A stretch of 64,000 nucleotides of DNA from Tropicimonas sp. IMCC34043 (GTDB taxonomy: Bacteria; Pseudomonadota; Alphaproteobacteria; Rhodobacterales; Rhodobacteraceae), in contig NZ_QMEK01000001.1 of assembly GCF_003390845.1 (NCBI RefSeq), positions 930,001 through 994,000 of the forward strand, given 5' to 3'. The notes beneath the pieces are model-generated. The model had not been told where the DNA came from and did not search any database. It worked only from the letters and a program-made list of their open reading frames with translations. Shown piece after piece: positions 8,006 through 17,237 of this stretch (position 1 is the first letter of the stretch; each line of letters begins with the position of its first letter). A program made the position numbers and the translations under genes.

Positions 8006-9841
8006 ATGCCCCACGGATCCGGGCTTTCGCCCGAGATTGCCTTTGCCCTGATCGGCCTTCTGGGGGTCGGGTCGCAATGGCTGGCCTGGCGGCTGCAGTT
8101 GCCGGCAATCGTGCTGATGCTGGCCACGGGGCTTCTGATCGGGCCGGTCACCGGCGTCATGGTGCCCGCGCGCGACATCGGCCCGCTGGTCAGCCCGCTG
8201 ATTTCGATTGCCGTGGCGGTGATCCTGTTCGAGGGCGGGTTGACGCTGCGCCTTGGCGGGCTCAGCGATGCCGCGGCGGGGGTGCGTCGGCTGGTGCTGA
8301 TCGGGGCGCCGCTCGGCTGGCTGCTGTCGGCGCTGAGCCTGCATTTTATCGCCGGGCTGGGGTGGGAATCCTCGGCCGTCTTCGGCGGCATCATGATCGT
8401 GACCGGCCCCACGGTGATCGCGCCGCTGCTGCGCCAGGCGCGGCTGGCGCGCCGGCCGGCGGTGATGCTGCAGTGGGAGGCAATCGTCAACGACCCGATT
8501 GGCGCCCTTGCCGCCCTTGCCGCCTTCAAGCTGGCCGAGGTCTGGCACAACGACCTGCAATTGTCGGAATCGCTGCTGCTGATGTTGGTGCGGGTGACGC
8601 TCGCCGCCATTATCGGCTGGGCCGCGGGCAAGGCCATCGTGCTGGCGTTCCGGCGCGCGCTGGTGCCCGAATACATGAAGGTGCCGGTGCTGTTCGTGGC
8701 CGTGCTCGCCGCCTTCGTGCTGGCCGAGACGATCACCCACGAAACCGGGCTGCTGACCGTCACGTTGATGGGCCTTGTCATCGCCAATTCCGATCTGCCC
8801 TCGTTCGTCGAATTGCGCCGGTTCAAGGAGCAGGCGACGATCCTACTGGTCTCGGGCGTGTTCATCCTGCTGGCGGCGGGGATGGATCTGAAAACGCTCG
8901 CCGCACTCGACTGGCATGCCGCGGCCTTCATCGTCGTGGTGATCCTGGTCGCGCGGCCGCTCAGCGTGCTAGCGGCGCTGGCCGGATCCGGGCTGCCGCG
9001 CAACGAACGGCTGCTGATCGCCTTCACCGGTCCGCGCGGCGTCGTTCTGGTCGCGGTTGCCGGATTGTTCGCCGAGCGGCTGGTGCGGGTCGGGATCGAG
9101 GATGGCGCGCGGCTGGTTCCGCTGGCCTTTGCGCTCGTTGTCGCAACCGTCGTGCTGCATGGCTTCACGCTCGCCCCGCTTGCGCGGGCGCTCGGCCTTG
9201 CGGGGCACGAGGCGCCGGGGCTGATGATCGCGGGTGGATCGCGCTTTGCGACCGCCCTCGGGGTGGCGCTGAAGGCCGCGGGCATCCCGGTGCTGGTGAC
9301 GGACCGAAACTACACCCGTCTGCGAAGCGCGCGCGAGGCGGGGCTGGCCAACTATTACGGCGACATCCTGTCGGAAAGCGCCGAGCACGGGGTGGAAATG
9401 GTCAGCTTCGGCCTGCTTCTGGCCGCGACCGAAAACGACGCCTACAACACGCTTGTCGCCACCGACCTTGCCCCGGAATTCGGCCGCGAGAACGTGTTCC
9501 AGTTGAAGCGCGCCGGCGAACAGAGCCGGCGCCATGCGCTGCCTGCCTCGCTGGGTGGTCAGGCGGTGGGGCAGGGCGAGGGATTTTTCGACCTCGACCG
9601 CAAGATGGCCGAGGGCTGGGAGGTCAAGGTGACCCCGATCAGCGAGGAATTTCCGGTCGCGGAATGGCGCCGGACCCATCCCGAAGCGGTGGTGCTGGGA
9701 ACCATCGGCTCGGCCGGGCTGCGGCTGCGCACCGACGAGGCCGAACCGAAGGTCGGGCCGGGCGCGAAGATCGTGGCCATGGTGCCGCCCGAGGCCGCCG
9801 GTCCGCATCATGGCGGCGCCGACATCCGTGGTGCCGGTTGA
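8006..9841 (+). CDS. CPA1-type Na+/H+ antiporter with C-terminal RCK/TrkA-N-like domain
   Basis: A 611-residue membrane protein. Residues about 8-390 form a dozen hydrophobic helices of a cation:proton antiporter. The NDP signature (Asn162-Asp163 in IVNDPIGA) is the ion-binding pair typical of electroneutral CPA1/NhaP exchangers. From about 405 onward a Rossmann-like segment (LMIAGGSRFATALG ... VTDRN) resembles a TrkA-N regulatory domain, implying nucleotide control. AAGGAG precedes the ATG at 8006; a GTG at 7979 is in frame but poorer. With the N-ATPase, TrkH and betaine-binding genes elsewhere in the window it fits a cell that manages sodium. The exact ion is inferred. Confidence 0.88.
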   Translation: MPHGSGLSPEIAFALIGLLGVGSQWLAWRLQLPAIVLMLATGLLIGPVTGVMVPARDIGPLVSPLISIAVAVILFEGGLTLRLGGLSDAAAGVRRLVLIGAPLGWLLSALSLHFIAGLGWESSAVFGGIMIVTGPTVIAPLLRQARLARRPAVMLQWEAIVNDPIGALAALAAFKLAEVWHNDLQLSESLLLMLVRVTLAAIIGWAAGKAIVLAFRRALVPEYMKVPVLFVAVLAAFVLAETITHETGLLTVTLMGLVIANSDLPSFVELRRFKEQATILLVSGVFILLAAGMDLKTLAALDWHAAAFIVVVILVARPLSVLAALAGSGLPRNERLLIAFTGPRGVVLVAVAGLFAERLVRVGIEDGARLVPLAFALVVATVVLHGFTLAPLARALGLAGHEAPGLMIAGGSRFATALGVALKAAGIPVLVTDRNYTRLRSAREAGLANYYGDILSESAEHGVEMVSFGLLLAATENDAYNTLVATDLAPEFGRENVFQLKRAGEQSRRHALPASLGGQAVGQGEGFFDLDRKMAEGWEVKVTPISEEFPVAEWRRTHPEAVVLGTIGSAGLRLRTDEAEPKVGPGAKIVAMVPPEAAGPHHGGADIRGAG

Positions 9842-9881
9842 GGCGGATTGACGCCGGACAATCCCGTGATACACCCCGGCC

Positions 9882-11627
9882 ATGAACATCTATACCGACA
9901 TTCACGCCCTGGTCGTCGGGGCGTTGCAGCGGATCACCGCCGAGGGCGGTCTGCCCGCCGGGCTCGATCTGTCCAACGTCTCGGTCGAACCGCCGCGCGA
10001 CCCCGCCCATGGCGACATGGCCACCAACGCCGCGATGGTGCTGGCCAAGCCCGCCGGGATGAAACCGCGCGACATTGCCGACCGTCTGGCCGCCGAACTT
10101 GCAAGCGATCCGCGCATTGCCACCGCCGAGGTTGCGGGGCCGGGGTTCCTGAACCTGCGGCTCGCGGGCGAGGTCTGGGCCGCCGTGACGCGCGCCGTGC
10201 TGACGCTTGGCGGCGATTATGGCCGATCCACACTGGGGCAGGGCCGGCGGATCAACGTCGAATTCGTCTCGGCCAACCCGACCGGGCCGCTGCATGTCGG
10301 CCATACCCGCGGTGCCGTCTTTGGCGATGCGCTGGCCTCGGTGCTCGACTTTGCCGGCTTTGACGTCACCCGGGAATATTACATCAACGATGGCGGCGCA
10401 CAGGTCGATACGCTGGCACGCTCGGTCTATCTGCGCTATCTCGAAGCCTTCGGCGAGACGGTCGATTTCCCGGCCGGCACCTATCCGGGCGATTATCTGA
10501 TCGAAGTCGGCGAGGCGCTGAAGGCCGAGGTGGGCGACGCCTATGTCGGCCAGCCCGAGGATGTCTGGCTGGCGCCGGTGCGCGATTTTTCGACCGACCG
10601 GATGATGGTGCTGATCCGCGCCGATCTGGCCTCGCTCGGCGTCACCATGGACCGGTTCTTTTCGGAGAAATCGCTCTATGGCACGGGCCGGATCGAGGCG
10701 GCGCTGAAGGCGCTCGACGCCAAGGGGCTGATCTATCAAGGCGTGCTCGAACCGCCGAAAGGCAAGCTGCCTGAGGATTGGGAACCGCGCGAGCAGACCC
10801 TGTTCAAGTCGACCGATCATGGCGACGACGTCGACCGGCCGGTGAAGAAATCGGACGGCGCCTGGACCTATTTCGCCCCCGACATCGCCTATCACTTCGA
10901 CAAGATCGAACGCGGCTACGACGGGCTGATCGACGTCTTCGGCGCCGATCACGGTGGCTATGTCAAACGGATGAAGGCGGCGGTCTCGGCGCTGTCGGAC
11001 GGCCGCGTGCCGCTCGACATCAAGCTGACGCAGCTGGTCAAGCTCTACAAGAACGGCGAACCGTTCAAGATGAGCAAGCGGGCAGGGACCTTTGTTACCC
11101 TGCGCGATGTGGTCGAACAGGTCGGCCCGGACGTGACCCGCTTTGTCATGCTGACGCGCAAGAATGACGCGCCGCTCGACTTCGATTTCGACAAGGTGCA
11201 GGAGCAATCCAAGGAAAACCCGGTCTTTTATGTGCAATATGCCCATGCCCGGGTGAATTCGGTGCTGCGCAAGGCAATCGAGGCCGGGATCGCGGTTGAC
11301 GACGCGAGCCTCGCCGCGACCGACCTTTCCGGCATGACCCATCCCGCCGAAATCGCCATGGCGGCGAAACTTGCCGAATGGCCGCGGTTGATCGAGATCG
11401 CTGCGCGCACCAATGAGCCGCATAGAATTGCCTTCTATCTCTACGAGTTGGCGGGTCTTCTTCATGCGCTGTGGAACCGTGGCAACGACGAGTCCGGGCT
11501 GCGGTTCCTGCAGGAGGGCGATCCGGTCACGTCTCAGGCGAAAATCGCCCTGGCACGTGCTGTCTCCGTTGTGATTTCTGCCGGTCTTGGTATCCTGGGG
11601 GTGACCCCGGTCGAGGAAATGCGCTGA
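9882..11627 (+). CDS. argS: Arginyl-tRNA synthetase
   Basis: Class I aminoacyl-tRNA synthetase charging tRNA-Arg; 581 residues, normal length. The HIGH-type motif is HVGH at 138-141 ([13 protein letters not shown]) and the KMSKS-type motif is MSKR at 397-400. An N-terminal arginyl domain and the DALR anticodon-binding C-terminus ([12 protein letters not shown] region) are present. No strong ribosome-binding site is seen before the ATG at 9882, but the N-terminus [11 protein letters not shown] is family-like. It leads the argS - SPOR - nagZ - scpA - scpB block common in Rhodobacteraceae. Confidence 0.97.
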   Translation: MNIYTDIHALVVGALQRITAEGGLPAGLDLSNVSVEPPRDPAHGDMATNAAMVLAKPAGMKPRDIADRLAAELASDPRIATAEVAGPGFLNLRLAGEVWAAVTRAVLTLGGDYGRSTLGQGRRINVEFVSANPTGPLHVGHTRGAVFGDALASVLDFAGFDVTREYYINDGGAQVDTLARSVYLRYLEAFGETVDFPAGTYPGDYLIEVGEALKAEVGDAYVGQPEDVWLAPVRDFSTDRMMVLIRADLASLGVTMDRFFSEKSLYGTGRIEAALKALDAKGLIYQGVLEPPKGKLPEDWEPREQTLFKSTDHGDDVDRPVKKSDGAWTYFAPDIAYHFDKIERGYDGLIDVFGADHGGYVKRMKAAVSALSDGRVPLDIKLTQLVKLYKNGEPFKMSKRAGTFVTLRDVVEQVGPDVTRFVMLTRKNDAPLDFDFDKVQEQSKENPVFYVQYAHARVNSVLRKAIEAGIAVDDASLAATDLSGMTHPAEIAMAAKLAEWPRLIEIAARTNEPHRIAFYLYELAGLLHALWNRGNDESGLRFLQEGDPVTSQAKIALARAVSVVISAGLGILGVTPVEEMR

Positions 11628-11721
11628 AGAACAGGCGCAGGCGGGGTCAGGCAGGCAAGACCTCGCGCAGCGTCTCCGCATCCGGCGGCGCAGATGGCGC
11701 GGAAGGATAACGAGGCGGAGC

Positions 11722-12726
11722 ATGACGAACCCGGCAACGCAGCACGGGATCCGAACGGGCAATCCGGCGCCTGATCCGGATATCCAGGATTTCGACGACG
11801 GTGGTATTGCGCCGGTCGAGGTCTATCGCACGACGACCCCGGGAAACGGCCTGCGCGGCACCCTGCACATTCTGGGTGCGGTTCTGTCGCTGGTGGTGCT
11901 GGGGTTCGGTGGTTACTGGGGCTACAAGCAGACCATGCGCGACCTGCACGGGGTGCCGGTGGTGCGCGCGCTCGAAGGCCCGATGCGGGTTGCCCCCGAC
12001 AATCCGGGCGGGCAGATCACCGATCACGCCGGGCTTTCCGTCAACGAAGTGCAGGCCAGCGGCAGCGCGGCCGCCCCCGAATCCGAACTTGTGCTGGCGC
12101 CCGATCCGGTGCCGCTGACAGACGAGGACCTTGCCGGTTCGGTGTTGAATTCACCGACCGCGGACGCCGAGGCGGGCGATGGTCCGCTGATCGACCCGGC
12201 CGAACGCGCCGAACGGCTGCAGGCCGCGATCCGCGCCGACGACCCGATTGCCCAGGCGCTGGCCGATGCCGGTGTCTTCGACGAATTCCTCGAACCCCAG
12301 GTCGAGGAAGAAACGACTGCAGGCATCGAGGACGAGACCGCCGCGGCCGACACCCCCGACATCCCCCGCCCGGAGCCGCGCCCCGGATCCGCCGCTGCCG
12401 CCGGCATCTCGCCCGAGATGCTGGCGCTTGTCCCGCCGAGCCCGGCGAAAGAGGTCGATGCCGCCTCGATCGACCCCGGGACACGATTGGTTCAGCTTGG
12501 GGCCTTCGACACGCCCGACGATGCGCGGGCGGCCTGGAACACGCTTGCCGGCCGGTTTGCCGGGCTGATGCAGGACAAGTCGCGTGTGATTGTCGAGGCG
12601 CAGGCCGGTGGCCGCAGCTTCTGGCGGCTGCGGGCGCTTGGCTTTGACGATCTGTCGGCGGCGCGGCGGTTCTGCGCCGCACTTGTCGCCGAGCGTGCCG
12701 ACTGCATTCCGGTCGTCGTCCGGTGA
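11722..12726 (+). CDS. SPOR domain protein
   Basis: A 334-residue single-pass inner-membrane protein. It has a cytoplasmic N-terminus, one helix at about 46-66, a long acidic low-complexity periplasmic linker (about 75-245) and a C-terminal SPOR domain (about 251-333, starting TRLVQLGAF). SPOR domains bind denuded peptidoglycan glycans at division sites. The stop overlaps the GTG start of nagZ (GTGA), so the two are translationally coupled. NagZ recycles peptidoglycan fragments, so the pair is coherent. AACGAGGCGGAGC precedes the ATG. Confidence 0.92.
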   Translation: MTNPATQHGIRTGNPAPDPDIQDFDDGGIAPVEVYRTTTPGNGLRGTLHILGAVLSLVVLGFGGYWGYKQTMRDLHGVPVVRALEGPMRVAPDNPGGQITDHAGLSVNEVQASGSAAAPESELVLAPDPVPLTDEDLAGSVLNSPTADAEAGDGPLIDPAERAERLQAAIRADDPIAQALADAGVFDEFLEPQVEEETTAGIEDETAAADTPDIPRPEPRPGSAAAAGISPEMLALVPPSPAKEVDAASIDPGTRLVQLGAFDTPDDARAAWNTLAGRFAGLMQDKSRVIVEAQAGGRSFWRLRALGFDDLSAARRFCAALVAERADCIPVVVR

Positions 12727-13739
12727 GGGCTGCAAGCGCCACAATCCTCGGCTGCGCGGGGACAGCGCTTTCCGCTGATGAACGCGACTTCTTTGCCGAG
12801 GCGCAGCCCTGGGGATTCATCCTGTTTGCCCGCAACGTCGAGACGCCCGACCAGATCCGCCGCCTGACCGGCGATCTGCGCGCGGCTGTCGGGCGCGACG
12901 CCCCGGTGCTGGTCGATCAGGAGGGCGGGCGGGTCCAGCGGATGCGCGCGCCGCACTGGCGCGAATGGCTGCCGCCGCTCGACCAGATGGCCCGGACGCC
13001 CGACCCTGAACGGGCGGCGCGTGCGATGTTCCTGCGCTATCGCCTGATTGCCGAAGAACTGCGCGCGGTCGGCATCGACACCGATTGCGCCCCGATGGCC
13101 GACATTGCCCGCCCTGACACCCATCCGTTTCTGAGAAACCGTTGCTTTGGCGAGGATGTCGCGACTGTGGTTGCCGGCGCCCGTGCCGCGGCCGAGGGGC
13201 TGATGGCGGGCGGGGTGCTGCCGGTTCTGAAGCACGTCCCCGGCCATGGCTTGTCGCGGCTCGACAGTCATCTCGACCTGCCCGTGATCGACGCGCCCGC
13301 GGATCTGCTCCGCGCCGAGGATTTCGCCGCCTTTGCCGGGCTTGCCGACCTGCCGATGGCGATGACCGCGCACCTGACATTCACGGCGTTCGACCCCGAT
13401 CGCCCGGCCACCCAGTCGGCGCGCATGGTCGGGTTGATCCGCGACGAGATCGGCTTTGACGGGTTGCTGATGTCCGACGATCTGTCGATGCAGGCGCTCC
13501 GCGGCGGACCGGCCGAAAGGGCAGAGGCGACGATTGCCGCGGGCTGCGATCTGGTGCTGCATTGCAATGGCGTGATGGCAGAGGCGGCGGAGGTGGTTGC
13601 GGCCGCGGGCAGGTTGACCCCGTCCGCCGAACGCCGCGCCAGGGTCGCGCTTGCCCGCCGCGGGGCCGCGCAACCGATCGATGTGGCAGCCGCGGACGCC
13701 GAGCTTGCCGCCCTGCTGGAGGGAGACCCACATGGCTGA
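12723..13739 (+). CDS. nagZ: Beta-N-acetylhexosaminidase NagZ
   Basis: Cytosolic glycoside hydrolase family 3 enzyme that removes GlcNAc from anhydromuropeptides during cell-wall recycling; 338 residues. It shows the NagZ signature KHVPGHG (170-176), which carries the mobile catalytic His. The SDD motif (251-253) contains the nucleophilic Asp, and VDQEGGRVQR (64-73) is a substrate-binding loop. It starts with GTG overlapping the TGA of the SPOR gene by four bases, and its end overlaps scpA by eight bases. The tight packing suggests one operon. Confidence 0.96.
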   Translation: MRAASATILGCAGTALSADERDFFAEAQPWGFILFARNVETPDQIRRLTGDLRAAVGRDAPVLVDQEGGRVQRMRAPHWREWLPPLDQMARTPDPERAARAMFLRYRLIAEELRAVGIDTDCAPMADIARPDTHPFLRNRCFGEDVATVVAGARAAAEGLMAGGVLPVLKHVPGHGLSRLDSHLDLPVIDAPADLLRAEDFAAFAGLADLPMAMTAHLTFTAFDPDRPATQSARMVGLIRDEIGFDGLLMSDDLSMQALRGGPAERAEATIAAGCDLVLHCNGVMAEAAEVVAAAGRLTPSAERRARVALARRGAAQPIDVAAADAELAALLEGDPHG

Positions 13740-14529
13740 GGACGGATTTCGCGTAGCCGCCGACGAGGCGGTGGCCGAGCGGCTGGCAGCCGAGGCGTTC
13801 ATCATCGATGTCGACGGGTTCGAGGGGCCGCTCGACCTGCTCTTGATGCTGTCGCGAACCCAGAAGGTCGATCTGCGCAAGATCTCGGTGCTGAAACTCG
13901 CCGAGCAGTACCTCGCTTTCGTCAATCAGGCAAAGTCGCTCCGGATCGAGCTTGCCGCCGATTATCTGGTGATGGCGGCCTGGCTTGCCTATCTCAAGTC
14001 CCGCCTGCTGCTGCCGCCCGATCCGACCGAGGATGGCCCGACGGGCGACGAGCTGGCCGCGCATCTCGCGTTTCAGCTTGAACGCCTGCAGGCGATGCGC
14101 GACGTCGCAGCAAGGTTGATGGCGCGCGACCAGAAAGGGCGCGATTTCTTTGTGCGCGGTGCCACCGAGACGGTCGAGCGCACCCGGCGCGTGACCTTCA
14201 CCGCGACACTTCTCGACCTGATGCAGGCCTATGCCCGCATTCGCACCAAGGACGAATTCCGCCCCTTCGTGATGGACCGCAAGGATCTTTACACGATGGA
14301 GGAGGCGTTGGCGCGGCTGAGGCCGCTGGTCGGCTATGCCGGCGAATGGACCGACCTCATGTCCTATCTCCCCGAGGGCTGGGAGCTTGACCCGATGCGG
14401 CGGCGCACCGCGACCGCTGCCACATTTGCGGCCTCGCTGGAACTGGTGAAGGCCGGCCGCATCCACATTCGCCAGCCCGAGAGCTTTGCCCCGATCCAGA
14501 TCCGCGCGGTGGAACGGGATGATGGCTGA
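13732..14529 (+). CDS. scpA: Segregation and condensation protein A
   Basis: Kleisin subunit of the bacterial SMC-ScpAB condensin; 265 residues. The signature FEGPLDLLLMLSRTQKVDL lies near residues 31-49, followed by the YLVMAAWLAYLKSRLLLP helix. The C-terminal winged-helix part has the RHIRQPE-like end (IHIRQPESF). GGAGGGAG lies seven bases before the ATG at 13732. It overlaps nagZ by eight bases and scpB by eleven. It bridges the SMC heads and recruits ScpB. Confidence 0.96.
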   Translation: MAEDGFRVAADEAVAERLAAEAFIIDVDGFEGPLDLLLMLSRTQKVDLRKISVLKLAEQYLAFVNQAKSLRIELAADYLVMAAWLAYLKSRLLLPPDPTEDGPTGDELAAHLAFQLERLQAMRDVAARLMARDQKGRDFFVRGATETVERTRRVTFTATLLDLMQAYARIRTKDEFRPFVMDRKDLYTMEEALARLRPLVGYAGEWTDLMSYLPEGWELDPMRRRTATAATFAASLELVKAGRIHIRQPESFAPIQIRAVERDDG

Positions 14530-15196
14530 GCACGACGGCCGGGAGCCCGAGCAAAGCCTGTTCGAGGCGCCGCCCGAGGCCGAGCAGGAGCGCATGGTCG
14601 AGGCGATCCTGTTTGCCGCAGCCGAACCTGTGACGGTCGCCGAACTGAATGCCCGGATGCCGCATGGCGCCGATGCGGCCCGCGCGCTTGAATCGCTGCG
14701 CCGCCGCTACGACGGCCGCGGTGTGCAGGTCGTGCGGATCGACACCGCCTGGGCCATTCGCACCGCCCCCGACCTTGGCTTTCTGATGCAGAAAGAAGTC
14801 GTCGAGACCCGCAAGCTTTCCCGCGCGGCCATCGAGACGCTGGCGATCATCGCCTATCACCAGCCGGTCACCCGCGCCGAGATCGAGGAAATCCGCGGCG
14901 TCGCGGTCAGCCGCGGTACTGTCGATCAATTGCTGGAGATGGAATGGATCCGGTTCGGCCGCCGCCGCATGACCCCGGGCCGGCCCGTCACCTTCGTGGT
15001 GACGTCGGAGTTCCTCGATCATTTCGGGCTTGAAAGCGCCCGCGATCTGCCGGGCCTGCGGGATCTGCGCGCTGCCGGATTGCTGGAGAACCGCCCGCCG
15101 CCCGGTACCGACGACGGCGAAGACGGGGATCAGGGGCAGTCCGAGATGTTCACGCCCGATCCCGAGGATGGCAACGACGGCGAGCCGCCAGCCTGA
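14519..15196 (+). CDS. scpB: Segregation and condensation protein B
   Basis: Partner of ScpA in SMC condensin; 225 residues with two winged-helix domains (about 25-95 and 100-175). The conserved ETLAIIAYHQPVTRAEIEEI and VDQLLE segments are present. The C-terminus (about 190-225) is an acidic disordered tail rich in Asp, Glu, Gly and Pro. Two adjacent ATGs (14519 and 14522) lie inside the end of scpA; either could be used. It is the last gene of the block. In the relatives I recall tatABC follows here, but in this window it does not. Confidence 0.95.
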   Translation: MMAEHDGREPEQSLFEAPPEAEQERMVEAILFAAAEPVTVAELNARMPHGADAARALESLRRRYDGRGVQVVRIDTAWAIRTAPDLGFLMQKEVVETRKLSRAAIETLAIIAYHQPVTRAEIEEIRGVAVSRGTVDQLLEMEWIRFGRRRMTPGRPVTFVVTSEFLDHFGLESARDLPGLRDLRAAGLLENRPPPGTDDGEDGDQGQSEMFTPDPEDGNDGEPPA

Positions 15197-15258
15197 GGCA
15201 TTGCCGCCCGAAGCCCATGTCCTGAAATAACTGGCATTGGGCTGGCTTCAGAGGTAAG

Positions 15259-15270
15259 CGTGTATACACG
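15259..15270. promoter_or_regulatory. 12-bp perfect palindrome CGTGTATACACG
   Basis: A fully symmetrical 12-mer in the 277-base AT-richer gap between scpB and the MarR gene. Its symmetry and position suggest a dimeric regulator's operator, perhaps for a promoter of the MarR - amidohydrolase pair, but it lies about 200 bases upstream of that start. No factor can be named from sequence. Confidence 0.35.
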
Positions 15271-15459
15271 TTGGCGGCGTTGGTGACCATGTCACGATTG
15301 CCCGAAACGTTCCTGCGACTTTGCCCTGGGGCGATGCACCTTTGGGGTATCTATCACGTAAGCGAATGCCTCGGCCAAAAAATTCCACTTATTTGCATCT
15401 TGCGGTAGGCTGTCACGCATTCAACAGGCTAAGACGATTGTAATTCCCTCAAAACCCTC

Positions 15460-15470
15460 ATACGACGTAT
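15460..15470. promoter_or_regulatory. Inverted repeat ATACG-A-CGTAT at the MarR start
   Basis: Five-base arms around a single A, ending three bases before the ATG at 15474. MarR-family repressors commonly bind short dyads over their own promoters, so autoregulation is a reasonable guess. The site leaves no room for a Shine-Dalgarno sequence, consistent with a very short leader or leaderless mRNA. Confidence 0.35.
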
Positions 15471-15473
15471 ATC

Positions 15474-15992
15474 ATGTGTGCCGATATCCCCACCGATCCC
15501 CCACCGTCGGCGGCGCCTCTCGAGATCATACCCGGCCTGTTCATGCAGGTGGCTGCGCGTCTTGCGCAGGATCTTTGTGTCGAGGCCAGTCGAACTGCTC
15601 CGCTGAGGCCCCCGTTTCTGGGGGTTCTTGCATTGATAAAGGCCAATCCCGGTATACGGCAGGGGCTTTGTGCCTCTGCCCTGGGGTTTGATGCCACGAC
15701 CTTTGGCCGTTACGTGGACCGTATGGTGCGCGATGGCTATGCGGAACGTTCGGTCCCTACCGAGGACCGGCGCGCCGTATGCCTGAGCCTGACACCCACG
15801 GGACTCGAAGCGCTGGAGGCAACCGAAGACGAGCTTGCAAACATGGGCGACATCTTCCGCCAAAGGATGGGTGCGCGTGACTGGGATCGGCTGAACAGCC
15901 TCCTGGTGCGCTTCCTGACCGTCCATGATCACCCCTTGCCAAGCCTGGCTCAGGAGGAAAGGCTGCCGAACGATACCTTTCCCCTCGAATAG
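15474..15992 (+). CDS. MarR family transcriptional regulator
   Basis: A 172-residue protein with a winged helix at about 50-125. It has the helix pair FDATTFGRYVDRMVRDGYAE and the wing motif TEDRRAVCLSLTPTG, both typical of MarR. MarR dimers usually repress nearby genes and release DNA on binding small aromatic or amphipathic ligands. An inverted repeat touches its start codon. Its stop lies nine bases before the M20 amidohydrolase start, whose GGAGCT ribosome site begins right after it, so the two are probably co-transcribed and the hydrolase may be the regulated function. The ligand is unknown. Confidence 0.9.
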   Translation: MCADIPTDPPPSAAPLEIIPGLFMQVAARLAQDLCVEASRTAPLRPPFLGVLALIKANPGIRQGLCASALGFDATTFGRYVDRMVRDGYAERSVPTEDRRAVCLSLTPTGLEALEATEDELANMGDIFRQRMGARDWDRLNSLLVRFLTVHDHPLPSLAQEERLPNDTFPLE

Positions 15993-16001
15993 GAGCTTGC
16001 C

Positions 16002-17165
16002 ATGCCCGTGAAGAACCGCTTTGCCGAAATGCTGGACGAGATCAGCGCCTGGCGGCGGGACATTCACACGCATCCCGAGCTTCTGTTCGACACGCATCGC
16101 ACCGGCGCCCTGGTCGCCGAAAGGCTGCAGTCCTTTGGCTGCAACGAGGTCGTTACCGGGCTTGCGCGGACCGGCGTCGTGGGCGTGATCCATGGCCGGA
16201 CCAAGCGCTCGGGCCGGGTGATCGGGCTGCGCGCCGACATGGACGCGCTGCCGATCGCCGAGGCGACGGGGCTGCCCTATGCCTCGAACACCCCCGGCGT
16301 GATGCACGCCTGCGGCCATGACGGCCACACGGCGATGCTGCTTGGCGCTGCGAAATATCTGGCCGAAACCCGGAACTTCGATGGAACCGTCGTGGTCGTC
16401 TTCCAGCCCGCCGAAGAGGGCGGTGCCGGCGCCAAGGTGATGTGCGACGAAGGTCTGATGGACCGCTTCGGTATCGACGAAGTCTATGGCCTGCACAACT
16501 GGCCCGGAATGCCCACCGGCAGCTTCGCGATCCGTCCGGGCCCGTTCTTTGCCGCGACCGACGAGTTCCGGATCGTGATGGAGGGCAGGGGCGGCCATGC
16601 CGCGAAGCCGCACGAGACGGTCGACGCCACGGTGATGGCGGCCCATGCGGTGGTCGCGCTGCAAAGCATCGTTGCCCGCAACGCCGATCCGGTCGAGCAA
16701 CTGGTGGTTTCTGTCACCTCGTTTCAGACATCGAGCAACGCCCACAACGTGATCCCGCAGAAAGTGTCGCTGCGCGGCACCGTGCGGTCGCTGACGCCCG
16801 CGATGCGCGACATGGCCGAGGCGCGGCTGACGCAGATCGTCAGCGGAACCGCGGCGATGTTCGGCGGCACCGCGACAATCGACTATCAGCGCGGCTATCC
16901 GGTGATGGTGAACGCCGATGTCCAGACCGAATTCGCGGCCGAGGTCGCGGCGGCGGTGGCGGGCAGTTGCGCCGAGGCGCCCCTGGTCATGGGCGGCGAG
17001 GATTTCTCCTATATGCTTCAGGAGCGGCCGGGGGCCTATATCCTGCTTGGCAACGGCGATACCGCCGCGGTGCATCATCCGGCCTATGATTTCTCGGACG
17101 AGGCGATCCCGGCGGGCTGTTCCTGGCTGGCCGAGATTGTCGAACGTCGGATGCCTGCTGCCTGA
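16002..17165 (+). CDS. M20 family amidohydrolase (hippurate hydrolase-like)
   Basis: A 387-residue cytosolic metal-dependent amidohydrolase of the M20D type, which cleaves N-acyl or indole-acyl amino acids (HipO, AmaA, IAA-amino acid hydrolase relatives). The di-metal site is visible: HACGHDGH (102-109), the catalytic Glu pair 138-139 (QPAEEGG), HN in VYGLHNWPG and the C-terminal GGEDFSYM/VHHPAYDF. The RHIHTHPEL-like start (RRDIHTHPEL) is also typical. AGGAGC lies upstream of the ATG. It is probably in one operon with the MarR gene. The substrate cannot be told. Confidence 0.93.
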   Translation: MPVKNRFAEMLDEISAWRRDIHTHPELLFDTHRTGALVAERLQSFGCNEVVTGLARTGVVGVIHGRTKRSGRVIGLRADMDALPIAEATGLPYASNTPGVMHACGHDGHTAMLLGAAKYLAETRNFDGTVVVVFQPAEEGGAGAKVMCDEGLMDRFGIDEVYGLHNWPGMPTGSFAIRPGPFFAATDEFRIVMEGRGGHAAKPHETVDATVMAAHAVVALQSIVARNADPVEQLVVSVTSFQTSSNAHNVIPQKVSLRGTVRSLTPAMRDMAEARLTQIVSGTAAMFGGTATIDYQRGYPVMVNADVQTEFAAEVAAAVAGSCAEAPLVMGGEDFSYMLQERPGAYILLGNGDTAAVHHPAYDFSDEAIPAGCSWLAEIVERRMPAA

Positions 17166-17237
17166 AGCGTCCCGCCGACGGGGCCGGGGCTGGCGGTTCC
17201 GGACGACGCGGGCTAATGGATGGCAAAGGAGGCCCGC

